Shown: positions 1 through 8,728, counted from the stretch's first letter. The stretch is 37,825 nt of DNA from Limnobacter sp. (GCA_012513825.1 JAAZBL010000154.1:1-37825); one strand, 5' to 3'. The notes: generated by a model from the sequence alone, not told the origin. Numbers and translations are program-made.

Positions 1-453
1 CAGATCGCCGGCCTGTCCGGGACCGTCGAGGAAATCTCGCTGCGCAGGGTCAAGCTTCGCGGCTACGACGGCAGCATCCACTACGTGTCCAACGGTCTCA
101 TCACGACCGTGACGAACCGCTCGACCGACTTCGCCTACGCGATCATCGACCTCGAGGTGCCGTACAACGAGGACATCGACCGCGTGCTGGCGCTGATGAC
201 GAGCACCGCGCAGGCGCTGCAGGCGGACCCCGCGTTCGCCGGCCGCGTGCAGGGCGAGTACGAGCTGGTCGGCATCGAACCGGCGGCTTCGGCCAATGTC
301 GTCCGCAGCCGGATCCGCACGAAGGCGCTGCAGCAGGCGGGGGTGCGGCGCGAGTTCCTGCGGCGGCTGAAGGCCGCCTGCGAACACGAGGGCATCCGGA
401 TTCCGTTCCCGGACGACCTGCTGCCGGTCGCTCACCCGGAGACCGAACGATGA
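1..453 (+). CDS. MscS-family mechanosensitive channel, C-terminal part
   Basis: The reading frame is open from base 1 and stops at 453, giving the last 150 residues of a small-conductance mechanosensitive channel. The visible part begins in the MscS beta domain, with the family-typical run [18 protein letters not shown] and then [10 protein letters not shown], followed by the alpha/beta C-terminal domain (roughly residues 40 to 140). The pore-lining helix and the membrane segments lie before the window. MscS channels open under membrane tension and release solutes after osmotic downshock. The stop overlaps the start of the antiporter gene by four bases (ATGA), so the two are probably translationally coupled. 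The family call is firm; the subfamily cannot be judged without the N-terminus. Confidence 0.9.
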   Translation, partial: QIAGLSGTVEEISLRRVKLRGYDGSIHYVSNGLITTVTNRSTDFAYAIIDLEVPYNEDIDRVLALMTSTAQALQADPAFAGRVQGEYELVGIEPAASANVVRSRIRTKALQQAGVRREFLRRLKAACEHEGIRIPFPDDLLPVAHPETER

Positions 454-1667
454 CCGGCGATCCGCGTCCCGACTTCTTCTTCCTGCCCGCGTGGCCGCCC
501 ACCGGCAGCGCGGTGCTCTGGGTGTCGCTGACGTTGGTGCTGGCCGGGCTGCTCGGCGAGCTCGCGTTCCGCAGCCTGCGCCTGCCCCGGGTCGTCGGCT
601 ATGCGACGGTCGGCGCGATCGTCGCCGCGTTCGGCGAAGGCATCTCGGGCGGCGTGATGAATCCGAGCCTGCGGCTGATCGTCGACCTGTCGCTGGCCCT
701 GCTGCTGTTCGAGATGGGCAGCCGGATCAACCTGCGCTGGCTGCGGCGCAACCCGTGGCTGCTCGCGACCAGCCTGGCCGAGGCGGCGCTGACCTTCGTG
801 CTCGTCCACCTGACGCTGGTCTGGTTCGGCGTCGAGGCACGCATCGCCTCCGCCGCAGCGGCCATCGCGATCGCGTCGTCGCCGGCCGTCGTGATGCGGG
901 TCGCGGCCGAGTTCAACTCGTCGGGCCAGGTCACCGAAAGGCTGATCCTGCTGACGGGCCTGAACATGCTGTATGCGGTGCTGGCGACCAACTTCGTGTT
1001 CGGATTCCTGCACGCGCAGTACGCCGGCAGCTGGATCACGGCGCTCGCGCATCCGGCTTACCTGCTCGGCGGCTCGGCGGTGGTGGCGGCCCTGCTCGCG
1101 CTGGCGGTCTCGCAGTTGTCGCGCCGGCTCGACCTGCTCAACGAGAACTCGACGCTGTTGCTGCTGGGGATGATCCTGCTGGCGCTCTCGGTGACCAAGA
1201 TGGCGAACCTGTCGACGCTGATCGTGCCGCTGCTTGCCGGCCTGATCCTGCGCAACACCAGCGAACGACCCTGGGTCTGGCCCAGACACTTCGGCACCGC
1301 CGGCGGCGTGCTGGTGCTGATGCTGTTCGTGATCAGCGGTTCGGTCTGGTCGGCCGAGTCGATGGCCATCGGCATCGGGCTCGGCGTGGCGATCATCGTC
1401 ACCCGGCAACTCGCCAAGACGGCCGTCGTCGTCGCGCTGAGCCGCCCGAGCGGTATCTCGGTGCGCCAGGGACTCGCGCTCGGGCTGGGGCTCGCGCCGG
1501 TCTCGGGTGCCGCGCTGGTGCTGCTCGCCGACCTGCAGAGCCTGTACCCGCACTTCGCGGCGACGCTGACGCACATGATCTTCAGCGCGATCGCGATCCT
1601 CGAACTGGCCGGGCCGATCGCCGTGCACTACGCGCTGCGGATGGTCCGCGAAGACAACATCCGCTGA
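450..1667 (+). CDS. CPA2-like cation:proton antiporter (membrane domain only)
   Basis: This 405-residue, very hydrophobic protein has about 11-13 predicted membrane helices in the order expected for the Na+/H+ exchanger (CPA2/Kef) fold. The motif [15 protein letters not shown] follows the first helices, FEMGSRINL resembles the family 'G.e.d' loop, and [12 protein letters not shown] matches the region before the ion-binding helix. There is no C-terminal TrkA/RCK nucleotide-binding domain. The helix that usually carries the acidic DD, ND or QD pair reads [12 protein letters not shown] here (Asn172-Met173), so the canonical aspartate seems absent. The start ATG overlaps the MscS stop. Ion specificity is unknown. 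Context with MscS, a YbdK-type ligase and a gamma-glutamyl hydrolase suggests a role in ion or osmotic balance. Confidence 0.8.
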   Translation: MTGDPRPDFFFLPAWPPTGSAVLWVSLTLVLAGLLGELAFRSLRLPRVVGYATVGAIVAAFGEGISGGVMNPSLRLIVDLSLALLLFEMGSRINLRWLRRNPWLLATSLAEAALTFVLVHLTLVWFGVEARIASAAAAIAIASSPAVVMRVAAEFNSSGQVTERLILLTGLNMLYAVLATNFVFGFLHAQYAGSWITALAHPAYLLGGSAVVAALLALAVSQLSRRLDLLNENSTLLLLGMILLALSVTKMANLSTLIVPLLAGLILRNTSERPWVWPRHFGTAGGVLVLMLFVISGSVWSAESMAIGIGLGVAIIVTRQLAKTAVVVALSRPSGISVRQGLALGLGLAPVSGAALVLLADLQSLYPHFAATLTHMIFSAIAILELAGPIAVHYALRMVREDNIR

Positions 1668-1684
1668 CGGACCGGAACCGCTAC

Positions 1685-2800
1685 ATGTCGCTGGAAGCCT
1701 TTGCCGACTCGCGGGCGCTGTCGCTCGGCGTCGAGCTCGAACTGCAGATCGTCAACACGCACGACTACGACCTGACCCACGGATCGAACGACCTGCTGCG
1801 GCTCGTCTCGCGGCACAAGCTGCCCGGCGAGGTGAAGCCGGAGATGACCGACAGCATGATCGAGATGTCGACCGGCGTGTGCAACGACTACGCCGACGCG
1901 CTGGCGCAGCTCACCGAGATGCGCGACGCGCTCGCCGACTGCGCGAGCCGGCTGAACATCGGGCTGTCGGGCGGCGGCACGCACCCGTTCCAGGACTGGA
2001 GCCGGCGCCGGATCTACGACACGCCGCGCTTTCACATGCTGTCGGAACTCTACGGCTACCTGTCGAAGCAGTTCACGATCTTCGGCCAGCACGTGCACAT
2101 CGGCTGCCCCGGCCCCGACTCGGCCCTCGTCCTGCTGCACGGCCTGTCGCGCTTCATTCCGCACTTCATCGCGCTGTCGGCCTCGTCGCCGTTCGTGCAG
2201 GGTATCGACACCGGATTCCAGTCGGCGCGCCTGAACTCGGTCTCGGCGTTCCCGATGTCCGGCCGGGCGCCGTTCATGCTGTCCTGGGACGAATTCCGCA
2301 AGTACTTCGACAAGATGACGCGCACCGGCGTCGTGGAGAGCATGAAGGACTTCTACTGGGACATCCGCCCCAAGCCGGAGTTCGGGACGATCGAGATCCG
2401 GGTACTCGACACGCCGCTGACGATCGACAAGGCGGCAGCGCTGTCCGCCTACATCCAGTGCGTGGCGCGCTGGCTGACCGTCGAGCAGCCGTTCCGGCCC
2501 AGCGAGGACGACTATCTCGTCTACCAGTTCAACCGCTTCCAGGCCTGCCGATTCGGCTTCGAAGGCACCTACGTCGACCCGAAGAGCGGCGAGCACAGCA
2601 CGCTCGGCGACGACATCAGGCGCACGCTCGACGCGATCGAGATGCACGCGATCGAGCTCGGGGCCGAGGACGCCTGCCGCAGCATCCGCGACGACGTCAC
2701 GACGCGCGGCAACGACGCCGCCTGGATCCGGGCGACCTACGAGCAGCAGCACCTGCTGGCCGAGGTCGTGCGCCAGCAGTGCGAACGCTGGAGCGGCTGA
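1685..2800 (+). CDS. YbdK-type carboxylate-amine ligase (glutamate-cysteine ligase 2 family)
   Basis: The 371-residue protein has the normal length of the GCS2/YbdK family, ATP-dependent ligases related to glutamate-cysteine ligase. Visible signatures are [10 protein letters not shown] near residue 15, [20 protein letters not shown], the SASSPF segment, and [10 protein letters not shown], which together form the metal/ATP and substrate site. E. coli YbdK has only weak gamma-glutamylcysteine ligase activity, so the true amine substrate is open. The ATG at 1685 is chosen because the family N-terminus begins just before LGVELE; it lies 17 bases after the antiporter stop. A gamma-glutamyl amide hydrolase gene follows 27 bases downstream, so one gene could make and the next cleave a gamma-glutamyl bond; this pairing is inference. 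Confidence 0.87.
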   Translation: MSLEAFADSRALSLGVELELQIVNTHDYDLTHGSNDLLRLVSRHKLPGEVKPEMTDSMIEMSTGVCNDYADALAQLTEMRDALADCASRLNIGLSGGGTHPFQDWSRRRIYDTPRFHMLSELYGYLSKQFTIFGQHVHIGCPGPDSALVLLHGLSRFIPHFIALSASSPFVQGIDTGFQSARLNSVSAFPMSGRAPFMLSWDEFRKYFDKMTRTGVVESMKDFYWDIRPKPEFGTIEIRVLDTPLTIDKAAALSAYIQCVARWLTVEQPFRPSEDDYLVYQFNRFQACRFGFEGTYVDPKSGEHSTLGDDIRRTLDAIEMHAIELGAEDACRSIRDDVTTRGNDAAWIRATYEQQHLLAEVVRQQCERWSG

Positions 2801-2827
2801 GGCCCCGTCGCCGCGAAACCGGAAGCC

Positions 2828-3619
2828 ATGCCGAACCGCCCACCGAAGATCGGGCTGTCCGCGCGGCTGCTGCACACGCCGCCCAAGGAGATGGGCTTTC
2901 GCAACAAGACGCTGCAGTACCTCGAGCAATCGATCGCGCACTGGATCATGGCGCACGGCGCGATGGCGCTGATGATTCCGACGATCAGCTCGAACGCCGA
3001 GGTGAGCCGCCGCGGCATCTCGGTGCGCAGCTACGTTCGCGAACTCGACGGGCTCGTGCTGCAGGGTGGCGCCGACGTCTGCCCGCGCTCCTACGGCAAG
3101 CAGCCGATGCGCGCCGAATGGGCCGGCGACATCGTGCGCGACCGCTACGAGATGGAGCTGATCCACGAGTTCGTCGCGCAGCGCAAGCCGGTGCTGGGCA
3201 TCTGCCGCGGCGCGCAACTGCTGAACGTCGCTTTCGGCGGCACGTTGTACCAGGACATTCCGACGCTGTGCCCGGGCGCGATTCCGCACGTGGATGCCGA
3301 GCTGTACGACGCCCTGCACCACGAAATCCGTTTCGAGCCGGATTCCCGGCTCGGCGCGCTATATCCCGGCCTGTCGGGAGGCCTCGTCAACAGCATCCAT
3401 CACCAGGCGGTGTACCGGCTCGGCGGCGACCTCGTCGTCGATGCGCGCTCGAGCGCCGACGGCATCATCGAGGCGATCCGCTGGCGCGGCTCGGGCTACG
3501 CGGTCGGGCTGCAGTGGCACCCCGAATTCCACGGGGGCGTACAGGAGCTGCTCGACAGCTCGCCGATCATGCTCGACTTCCTGGAGGCGGCACGGCGCTT
3601 TCGCGACGAGCGGGGCTGA
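2828..3619 (+). CDS. Gamma-glutamyl-gamma-aminobutyrate hydrolase family protein (peptidase C26)
   Basis: This 263-residue protein belongs to the class I glutamine amidotransferase-like C26 family (PuuD-like). The nucleophile is Cys126 in GICRGAQLLN, and His231 with Glu233 in LQWHPEF complete the triad. Also seen are the oxyanion-side motif LDGLVLQGGADV near residue 75 and VNSIHHQAV. Such enzymes cleave the gamma-glutamyl amide bond of small metabolites, for example in putrescine degradation, but no other puu genes are in the window. It is the last gene of the run that begins with the MscS channel, and the preceding ligase is its likely functional partner. Substrate unknown; family call strong. 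Confidence 0.87.
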   Translation: MPNRPPKIGLSARLLHTPPKEMGFRNKTLQYLEQSIAHWIMAHGAMALMIPTISSNAEVSRRGISVRSYVRELDGLVLQGGADVCPRSYGKQPMRAEWAGDIVRDRYEMELIHEFVAQRKPVLGICRGAQLLNVAFGGTLYQDIPTLCPGAIPHVDAELYDALHHEIRFEPDSRLGALYPGLSGGLVNSIHHQAVYRLGGDLVVDARSSADGIIEAIRWRGSGYAVGLQWHPEFHGGVQELLDSSPIMLDFLEAARRFRDERG

Positions 3620-3762
3620 AAGCCGGGCCGATGACCGGCCTGCGACGCGACGACGGGGCAAGCTCCGCTGCGCGGATCGCGGGCCTGCGCGTCCGGTGAA
3701 GAGGCGAAGCGAGCGATCCGAACCAATGGCGCGCAGTCGTCGACAACAAGGCGGTAACGAAA

Positions 3763-3838
3763 GGGTTCATCTGCTGGCCGGTTCGAGCCGTGAACCCGCA
3801 TCTTCGCCCGCCGGAATGACAGGCGCGTGACTACGCGC
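3763..3838. terminator. Inverted repeats between convergent genes, possible terminator
   Basis: The 245-base spacer between the hydrolase stop (3619) and the rhodanese stop (3865) holds two inverted repeats: GGGTTCA (3763-3769) with TGAACCC (3791-3797), and a compact GCGCGT-GACT-ACGCGC hairpin (3823-3838). Neither is followed by a strong T run on either strand, so termination is only suggested by position and symmetry. I see nothing else in this spacer. Confidence 0.35.
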
Positions 3839-3864
3839 GGAGCGCGCTGCGGCCGGCCCCGGAC

Positions 3865-4578
3865 TCAGCGATGGGCGCTGTGCAACGGACCGGCGACCGA
3901 ACCGGCGTCTTGCACGGTCTCGTCGCCGCGGGCGGCGTAGCGAGCGACGGTGCGCTGCAGCTCGTCGATCTGCCTGCGCAGCGAGCCGACGTCGGCGAAG
4001 CGCTCGTTGGCCACCGGCAGCTCGAGCGCATCGGCCCAGGCCGGCCAGCCCGGCGCATAGAGCCTGACCTGCCGGAATCCCTCGCGCTCGAGCAGCTCGG
4101 CGAAGCGAGCGGCCTCGGCCACGTCGTTGCCGTAGACGATCGTCTCCTTGCGCGGATCGAGCGCGGCGAGCTTCGAGGCGACGGCCAGCGGGGCGTCCGG
4201 GCCCGGAGACGCGGCGCTGCCGTCGGAGCGGCCGTGCGCTGCCGGCCTGCGCTCGATCGGCAGGTTGATCGCGCCAGGGATGTGCCCGCCGCGCAAGGTC
4301 CGGATGTCGCGGCCCGCGTATTGCTGCGCCGGGCGCACGTCGATCAGCTGCACCCAGGGCTGGTTCAGCCGCGACAGCATGTCGCGCGTCGTGAAGCCGG
4401 CGATCTCCGGAACCTTGCCCGCCACGGCGTCTGCGGGCACGTACGGGTCCGCCTGCCCATAGGCTGGCGCCGCGAGCAGGACCGCCGAGACGGCCGCTGC
4501 GGCCAGCGCGCTGGCGGGTCCCCGGACCCGTTGGCGACGGTCGAGGCGGATGGCGGCGAAGCGAAACGAGGTGGTCAT
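3865..4578 (-). CDS. Exported rhodanese-like protein lacking the catalytic cysteine
   Basis: The 237-residue product starts with a basic N-terminus and a long Ala-rich hydrophobic stretch ending near APAYGQA, read as a signal peptide, so it is probably periplasmic. A rhodanese fold follows, with VQLIDVRPAQQYAGRDI, GGHIPGAINLP and, at the end, GWPAWADALELPV. The loop that should hold the sulfur-carrying cysteine reads IVYGNDVAEAARFAELL: Gly stands where Cys is expected, and the protein has no cysteine at all. A short heptad-like stretch (SLRRQIDELQRTVARYA) closes it. It is thus likely a non-catalytic rhodanese domain used for binding. The start is uncertain; an in-frame GTG lies slightly upstream. 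It lies beyond a terminator-like hairpin, so it may be transcribed on its own. Confidence 0.75.
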   Translation of the reverse strand: MTTSFRFAAIRLDRRQRVRGPASALAAAAVSAVLLAAPAYGQADPYVPADAVAGKVPEIAGFTTRDMLSRLNQPWVQLIDVRPAQQYAGRDIRTLRGGHIPGAINLPIERRPAAHGRSDGSAASPGPDAPLAVASKLAALDPRKETIVYGNDVAEAARFAELLEREGFRQVRLYAPGWPAWADALELPVANERFADVGSLRRQIDELQRTVARYAARGDETVQDAGSVAGPLHSAHR

Positions 4579-4621
4579 GATCGCGATCGATGTCCGGACA
4601 CCGCGATCTTTGATCCTGCGC

Positions 4622-4646
4622 GAAGAATCGGCGAGCAAACTCGCCG
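4622..4646 (-). terminator. Probable intrinsic terminator after the endonuclease/phosphatase gene
   Basis: On the minus strand a perfect 7-bp stem CGGCGAG-TTTG-CTCGCCG (4629-4646) is followed by ATTCTT. It lies about 43 bases after the stop of the upstream gene (4689) and before the rhodanese start (4578), where the aspS-nudB-endonuclease transcript would be expected to end. Confidence 0.5.
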
Positions 4647-4688
4647 CGCGCATATCCTTATCGCCGGTTCGAGCGAGCTCGCCGGCGC

Positions 4689-5618
4689 TCAGCGGATGGC
4701 ATGGTGCTCCGGCGCCGCGATGACCGAGGCGGCGCGACGCGCAGCGCGCGGCAGCAGTTCGAGGTCTGCGACCAGCGGGCTGTGGTCGGACAGTCGCGAC
4801 CATTCGAGGCCGCGATAGACCTGCGCAGAGCGGACCCGGAACCCGCGCTGATAGATTCGATCCATCCGCAACCAGGGCACGAGCGCCGGAAACGTGCGTG
4901 CCGCGCGCACCGTGCGCGGAAGCCCGGGGATCGCCCTCTCGGGCGACACGCCGAACTCGGCGAGCCGGTCGCGCATGTAGTAGACGGCCCGCTGAGCCGC
5001 CTGGGCGCGCGGGCGGTAGGCATCGAAGACTTCGATCACGCCGATGCGCCGACACAGCCGGTCGGAAAGCTGGTTGCGCCAGTCGTTGAAATCGCCGGCG
5101 ATTATCAGCGGATCGTCGGGGCTGATCTCGCGCTCGATCCAGTCGATCACGGCCAGCAGCTGGCGGTCGCGGCTGCGGGCGAACAGCCCGAAGTGCACGA
5201 CGAAGCAGTGCACGTCGCAGTCGTCGATCCGGACGACGCAGCGCAGCACCCCGCGCTTTTCGAGCGCATGATCGGAGATGTCCCGATTCTCCTGGCCGAC
5301 GATCGGATAACGCGACAGCAAGGCGTTGCCGTGATGGCCGTGCAGATAGTTGGCGTTGCGCCCGTAGGCCGATTCGAAGACCTGCTTCAGTTGCGGCGAC
5401 TTGGCCAGGAAGACTTCCTGCGGCTCGGCGGGCCACTGCTCGAATTTGCGCAGATGGCGCTCGTTGTGCCCCTGCACTTCCTGCAGGAAGACGAGGTCGC
5501 TGCCGAGATCGTGCAGCCGGGAGCGCAGCTCGTGGATGCGCGCGACCCGGCGCAGCCCGAAGAAGTCGCGCAGCACCCCCTTGTGGATGTTGTAGGTTGC
5601 GACGCGCAGGCCGGTCAT
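4689..5618 (-). CDS. Endonuclease/exonuclease/phosphatase family protein
   Basis: This 309-residue protein has the full set of motifs of the metal-dependent EEP (DNase I-like) fold: VATYNIHKG at the N-terminus, FLQEVQGH, the substrate segment HGNALLSRYPI, VHFGLFARSRDRQL, GDFNDWRNQL with the catalytic Asp-Asn pair, a DRIY segment and the terminal SDHSPLVADLEL. The fold hydrolyses phosphodiester or phosphomonoester bonds in DNA, lipids or small molecules; the substrate cannot be told from sequence. The ATG at 5618 is preceded by GGAG at a good distance and overlaps the nudB stop by four bases (ATGA), so the two genes are coupled. The frame stays open upstream, but that is out-of-frame reading of nudB. 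Confidence 0.88.
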   Translation of the reverse strand: MTGLRVATYNIHKGVLRDFFGLRRVARIHELRSRLHDLGSDLVFLQEVQGHNERHLRKFEQWPAEPQEVFLAKSPQLKQVFESAYGRNANYLHGHHGNALLSRYPIVGQENRDISDHALEKRGVLRCVVRIDDCDVHCFVVHFGLFARSRDRQLLAVIDWIEREISPDDPLIIAGDFNDWRNQLSDRLCRRIGVIEVFDAYRPRAQAAQRAVYYMRDRLAEFGVSPERAIPGLPRTVRAARTFPALVPWLRMDRIYQRGFRVRSAQVYRGLEWSRLSDHSPLVADLELLPRAARRAASVIAAPEHHAIR

Positions 5619-6115
5619 CGACGTTCTCCGTGCCCGATCGCGCGGCCGGCCGCGAGGTCGCGGCCGCTGCGCGCCGGCAGCATGCGGATCGCCTCGGCAT
5701 TGCTCCAGGAAAAGCAGCGGTCGGCGGCCTCCGGCCACGGCAGCCAGACGCTGTCGGAGTGTTCGCGGGGCATCAGCCGCACCGGCATGGGCTCGGGCAG
5801 TCGCAACCCGAACACGTGCTCGGTATTGCGCGTCACGCCCTCGGGATAGCGATGGCGCCAGTGCGGGTAGATCTCGTATTCGTTGCGCAGCCCCCAATCG
5901 CTCAGCTCGTACAGTGCCGAATCGATTCCCGTTTCCTCGAGTACTTCGCGCCTGCAGGTCTGCGCCAGCGGTTCGTCGACGCGATCCACGCTGCCGGTCA
6001 CCGACTGCCAGAAGCCCGGATGATCGGCGCGTTCGAGCAGCAGCACACGCAGGTCATTCGTGTAGATGACTACGAGAACGGAAATGGGGATCTTCGTGCC
6101 CACGGTTGTCTGCAT
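5615..6115 (-). CDS. nudB: Dihydroneopterin triphosphate diphosphatase (Nudix)
   Basis: The 166-residue Nudix hydrolase matches NudB, which removes pyrophosphate from dihydroneopterin triphosphate in folate synthesis. Evidence is the N-terminal KIPISVLVVIYTND, the HPGFWQSVTGSVD segment, a Nudix box ending in CRREVLEETGI, and the later WPEAADRCFSWSN. The Nudix box has one residue more than the strict GX5E spacing before its first Glu, which I recall as common in betaproteobacterial NudB. Start 6115 (MQTTV) is chosen over an ATG-like start at 6163 because the family N-terminus begins here. It is between aspS and the endonuclease/phosphatase gene, all on the minus strand. Function assignment rests on family likeness plus this conserved neighbourhood. 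Confidence 0.85.
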   Translation of the reverse strand: MQTTVGTKIPISVLVVIYTNDLRVLLLERADHPGFWQSVTGSVDRVDEPLAQTCRREVLEETGIDSALYELSDWGLRNEYEIYPHWRHRYPEGVTRNTEHVFGLRLPEPMPVRLMPREHSDSVWLPWPEAADRCFSWSNAEAIRMLPARSGRDLAAGRAIGHGERR

Positions 6116-6281
6116 GCTGTCGCAGGCACGAGCTGCGTCGTGCGGGTTTCGGCCGGGCGACATTCGATTCGGTGTTGCTCATATTAGATCGTAGATCGGG
6201 GCGGACCGGACGAGTCTCAAGTCCCGGCGTACGGAATGCGCCGACGAGTGCCCGCGCGAGCGCGCAGCCGCCCGGCCGATG

Positions 6282-6356
6282 CCTGCGGGCAACGACCGGG
6301 CGATACCTGCGGGGCCGCGGACCGGGCGCTGCTTGCTGGCAGCGAACCGGGCGACG
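6282..6356. repeat. Three degenerate 24-26 bp tandem repeats between aspS and nudB
   Basis: Three consecutive copies occupy 6282-6305, 6306-6331 and 6332-6356. Each begins like CCTGCGGGC and contains ACCGGGCG (6295, 6321 and 6346). They lie in the 252-base spacer between the aspS stop and the nudB start. Apart from an AT-richer patch near 6178-6190 that could contribute to a nudB promoter, nothing else is evident in this spacer. Confidence 0.7.
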
Positions 6357-6367
6357 GGCCGGGCCCG

Positions 6368-8164
6368 TCAGGCCTTCGCGGCTTCGGGCTGCCGCAGGCG
6401 GATATGCAGCTCGCGCAATTGCTTCTCGTCGACCGGGCCCGGGGCCTGGGTGAGCAGGCACTGTGCCCGTTGCGTCTTGGGGAACGCGATCACGTCGCGG
6501 ATCGACTCGGCACCGGCCATCATCGTGACGATCCGGTCGAGGCCGAAGGCGATGCCGCCATGCGGCGGCGCGCCGTACTGCAGCGCGTCGAGCAGGAAGC
6601 CGAACTTGGCGCGCGCCTCCTCGGGCCCGATCTTCAGTGCGCGAAAGACCTTGCTCTGGACCGCTTCGCGATGGATCCGCACCGAGCCGCCGCCGATCTC
6701 CCAGCCGTTGAGCACCATGTCGTAGGCCTTGGCGATGCAACGGGCCGGATCGGTGGCCATCAGGTCCTCGTGGCCGTCCTTCGGCGACGTGAACGGGTGG
6801 TGAACGGCCACCCATCGGCCGTTTTCCTCGTCGCGCTCGAACATCGGGAAGTCGACGACCCACAGCGGGCGCCAGCCGTCGGCAAGCAGCCCGTGGCGCC
6901 GGCCGAAATCCGAATGGCCGATCCGCACGCGCAGTGCGCCGATCGCATCGTTGACGACGCTGGCGTTGTCGGCGCCGAAGAAGACCAGATCGCCGTTCCG
7001 GGCGCCGGTCCGTTCGAGGATCGCGGCGATGGCCGCGTCGTGCAGGTTCTTGACGATCGGCGACTGCAGCCCCTCGCGACCCTTGCCGGCGTCGTTGACC
7101 TTGATCCACGCAAGGCCGCGGGCACCGTAGATTCCGACGAACTGCGTGTAGCCGTCGATCTCGCTGCGCGTCAGCTCGCCGCCCCCGGGCACCCGCAGCC
7201 CGACGACCCGGCCACCGACGGCGTTCGCCGGGCCGCTGAAGACCTTGAAGTCGACGTCCTTCATCACGTCGGTGAGCTCGGTCAGCTCGAGCCCGACGCG
7301 CAGGTCCGGCTTGTCCGAACCGTAGCGCCGGATCGCGTCGGCATAGGCCATCTGCGGGAACGGCGAAGGCAGCTCGGCGCCGATCGCGTCGCGGAACACC
7401 GTACGGATCATCTCCTCGAAGATGTCGCGGATCTCGGTCTCGGACAGGAAGGACGTCTCGCAGTCGATCTGCGTGAACTCGGGCTGGCGGTCGGCGCGCA
7501 GGTCCTCGTCACGGAAACACTTGGTGATCTGGTAGTAGCGGTCGAAGCCCGCGACCATCAGCATCTGCTTGAACAGTTGCGGCGACTGCGGCAGCGCGAA
7601 GAACTGTCCGGGATGGACGCGCGAAGGCACCAGGTAGTCGCGCGACCCTTCGGGCGTCGACTTGGTCAGCATCGGCGTTTCGATGTCGACGAAACCGAGT
7701 GCATCGAGGTACTTGCGCACCGCCATCGCGACCCGGTAGCGCAGCATCAGGTTCTTCTGCATCGGCTGGCGACGCAGGTCGAGCACCCGGTGCGTGAGCC
7801 GCGTGGTCTCCGACAGGTTTTCGTCGTCGAGCTGGAAGGGTGGCGTGACCGACGCGTTGAGGATCTCGATCTCGTGGCACAGGACTTCGACCTGGCCGCT
7901 GCGGATGTTCGCGTTCTCGGTGCCTTCGGGGCGGCGGCGGACCTTGCCGACGACGCGAACGCAGAACTCGTTGCGCAGCCGCTCGGCGACGCCGAACATC
8001 TCGGCGCGGTCGGGGTCGCAGACGATCTGGGCCAGCCCTTCGCGATCGCGCAGGTCGATGAAGATGACGCCGCCGTGGTCGCGGCGCCGGTGGACCCAGC
8101 CGTACAGCGTGACCACCTGGTCGAGATGCTCGGTGGAAACGTGGCCGGTATAGCAGGTGCGCAT
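6368..8164 (-). CDS. aspS: Aspartate-tRNA ligase
   Basis: The 598-residue protein is a bacterial-type class II aspartyl-tRNA synthetase, which charges tRNA with aspartate in the cytoplasm. The N-terminal OB-fold (about 1-110) shows [20 protein letters not shown]. Motif 2 is seen as [19 protein letters not shown], with the preceding [13 protein letters not shown], and motif 3 as [14 protein letters not shown] near residue 540. The large insertion domain typical of bacterial enzymes (about 290-430) is present, so length and layout are normal. Whether it is discriminating or also charges Asn-tRNA cannot be decided here. The ATG at 8164 (MRTCYTGHV) fits the family start. It lies 61 bases after fmdB and probably shares its transcript. 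Confidence 0.97.
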   Translation of the reverse strand: MRTCYTGHVSTEHLDQVVTLYGWVHRRRDHGGVIFIDLRDREGLAQIVCDPDRAEMFGVAERLRNEFCVRVVGKVRRRPEGTENANIRSGQVEVLCHEIEILNASVTPPFQLDDENLSETTRLTHRVLDLRRQPMQKNLMLRYRVAMAVRKYLDALGFVDIETPMLTKSTPEGSRDYLVPSRVHPGQFFALPQSPQLFKQMLMVAGFDRYYQITKCFRDEDLRADRQPEFTQIDCETSFLSETEIRDIFEEMIRTVFRDAIGAELPSPFPQMAYADAIRRYGSDKPDLRVGLELTELTDVMKDVDFKVFSGPANAVGGRVVGLRVPGGGELTRSEIDGYTQFVGIYGARGLAWIKVNDAGKGREGLQSPIVKNLHDAAIAAILERTGARNGDLVFFGADNASVVNDAIGALRVRIGHSDFGRRHGLLADGWRPLWVVDFPMFERDEENGRWVAVHHPFTSPKDGHEDLMATDPARCIAKAYDMVLNGWEIGGGSVRIHREAVQSKVFRALKIGPEEARAKFGFLLDALQYGAPPHGGIAFGLDRIVTMMAGAESIRDVIAFPKTQRAQCLLTQAPGPVDEKQLRELHIRLRQPEAAKA

Positions 8165-8225
8165 CGAAAGCTCTCTGTTCAGGCGCTCGCTCGGGTCGCG
8201 GCGCCGCGGTCGTTCGGGCCGGGAC

Positions 8226-8639
8226 TCAGGGCGCCGGCGAAGCGACGGCACCCGCCGTCGCGCCGGTCGACGCCGGTACCGAACCGGCGTCGGACGTGCC
8301 TGCCTTGCCGGCCGAGCCACTGTCGGATGCCGCGCCGGCCGATGCCGCGCCGGCCGATGCCGCGCCGGCCGTTGCCGCGCCGGCCGATTCCGCCGCGGCT
8401 CCGGCCTTGTCGGCGACTCCGGCCTCGTCCGGGGCGCCCGCCTTGTCCTTCTTGCCCTGGTCGCGAAAATCGGTCACGTACCAGCCCGAACCCTTGAGCT
8501 GGAAGGCAGGCGCGCTGAGTTCCTTCCGGAACGAGTCGGCTCCGCAGTCGGGGCACTGCGCCAGCGGCGCATCGGAGATCTTCTGCAGGACGTCCTTCCG
8601 GACGCCGCAGCTGTCGCATCGATAGGCGTAGATCGGCAT
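8226..8639 (-). CDS. FmdB-family zinc ribbon protein with repetitive C-terminus
   Basis: The first 60 or so residues form the FmdB/CxxC zinc ribbon: [12 protein letters not shown], then [18 protein letters not shown], then [11 protein letters not shown]. The two CxxC pairs (residues around 9-12 and 29-32) should bind one zinc. The family is widespread and was annotated as regulatory, but its role is not well established. After a Lys-rich linker the last 60 residues are almost only Ala, Gly, Ser and Thr, including a pentapeptide repeat encoded by 15-bp tandem copies. The full length, 137 residues, exceeds the usual 80-110. The start (8639) is fixed by the strict family N-terminus. It sits between ssb and aspS on the same strand. 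Confidence 0.85.
   Translation of the reverse strand: MPIYAYRCDSCGVRKDVLQKISDAPLAQCPDCGADSFRKELSAPAFQLKGSGWYVTDFRDQGKKDKAGAPDEAGVADKAGAAAESAGAATAGAASAGAASAGAASDSGSAGKAGTSDAGSVPASTGATAGAVASPAP
8326..8400. repeat. 15-bp tandem repeat inside the FmdB-family gene
   Basis: GATGCCGCGCCGGCC occurs three times without change (8326-8340, 8341-8355, 8356-8370). A fourth copy (8371-8385) differs by one base, and a fifth (8386-8400) is degenerate. Read on the minus strand they give an Ala/Gly/Ser pentapeptide repeat in the protein tail. Copy changes would keep the frame. Confidence 0.9.
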
Positions 8640-8696
8640 GCTCGGGACCTCGAATTCGGACTGATGCGCCCGGCAGCGGGCGCAGGAAAACCTTGC

Positions 8697-8702
8697 ATTA
8701 TA
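8697..8702 (-). promoter_or_regulatory. Possible -10 element before the FmdB-family gene
   Basis: On the minus strand a perfect TATAAT lies 57 bases before the fmdB start, in the spacer after the ssb stop (8729). At 17-base spacing the -35 position is GC-rich and does not resemble TTGACA, so only the -10 half is supported. Confidence 0.35.
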
Positions 8703-8728
8703 TAAGGTCCCGACTGCGACGCGCCCGG

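Noticed and set aside
3776-3797. tRNA-like T-loop (GGTTCGAGCC) between convergent genes
   Set aside because: The flanking bases do not form a T-arm stem, and no acceptor, D or anticodon arm can be drawn.
3294-3830. Open frame overlapping the C26 hydrolase end and the following spacer
   Set aside because: It is an out-of-frame Ser/Arg/Thr-rich reading with no motif, and the hydrolase in another frame is clear.
8326-8400. CRISPR-like repeat
   Set aside because: The 15-bp units are directly adjacent without spacers and lie in frame inside a protein tail; no cas genes are present.
8157-8705. Plus-strand open frame opposite the FmdB-family gene
   Set aside because: The product is Arg/Gly repeat from the antisense of a tandem repeat, while the minus strand gives a clean zinc ribbon.
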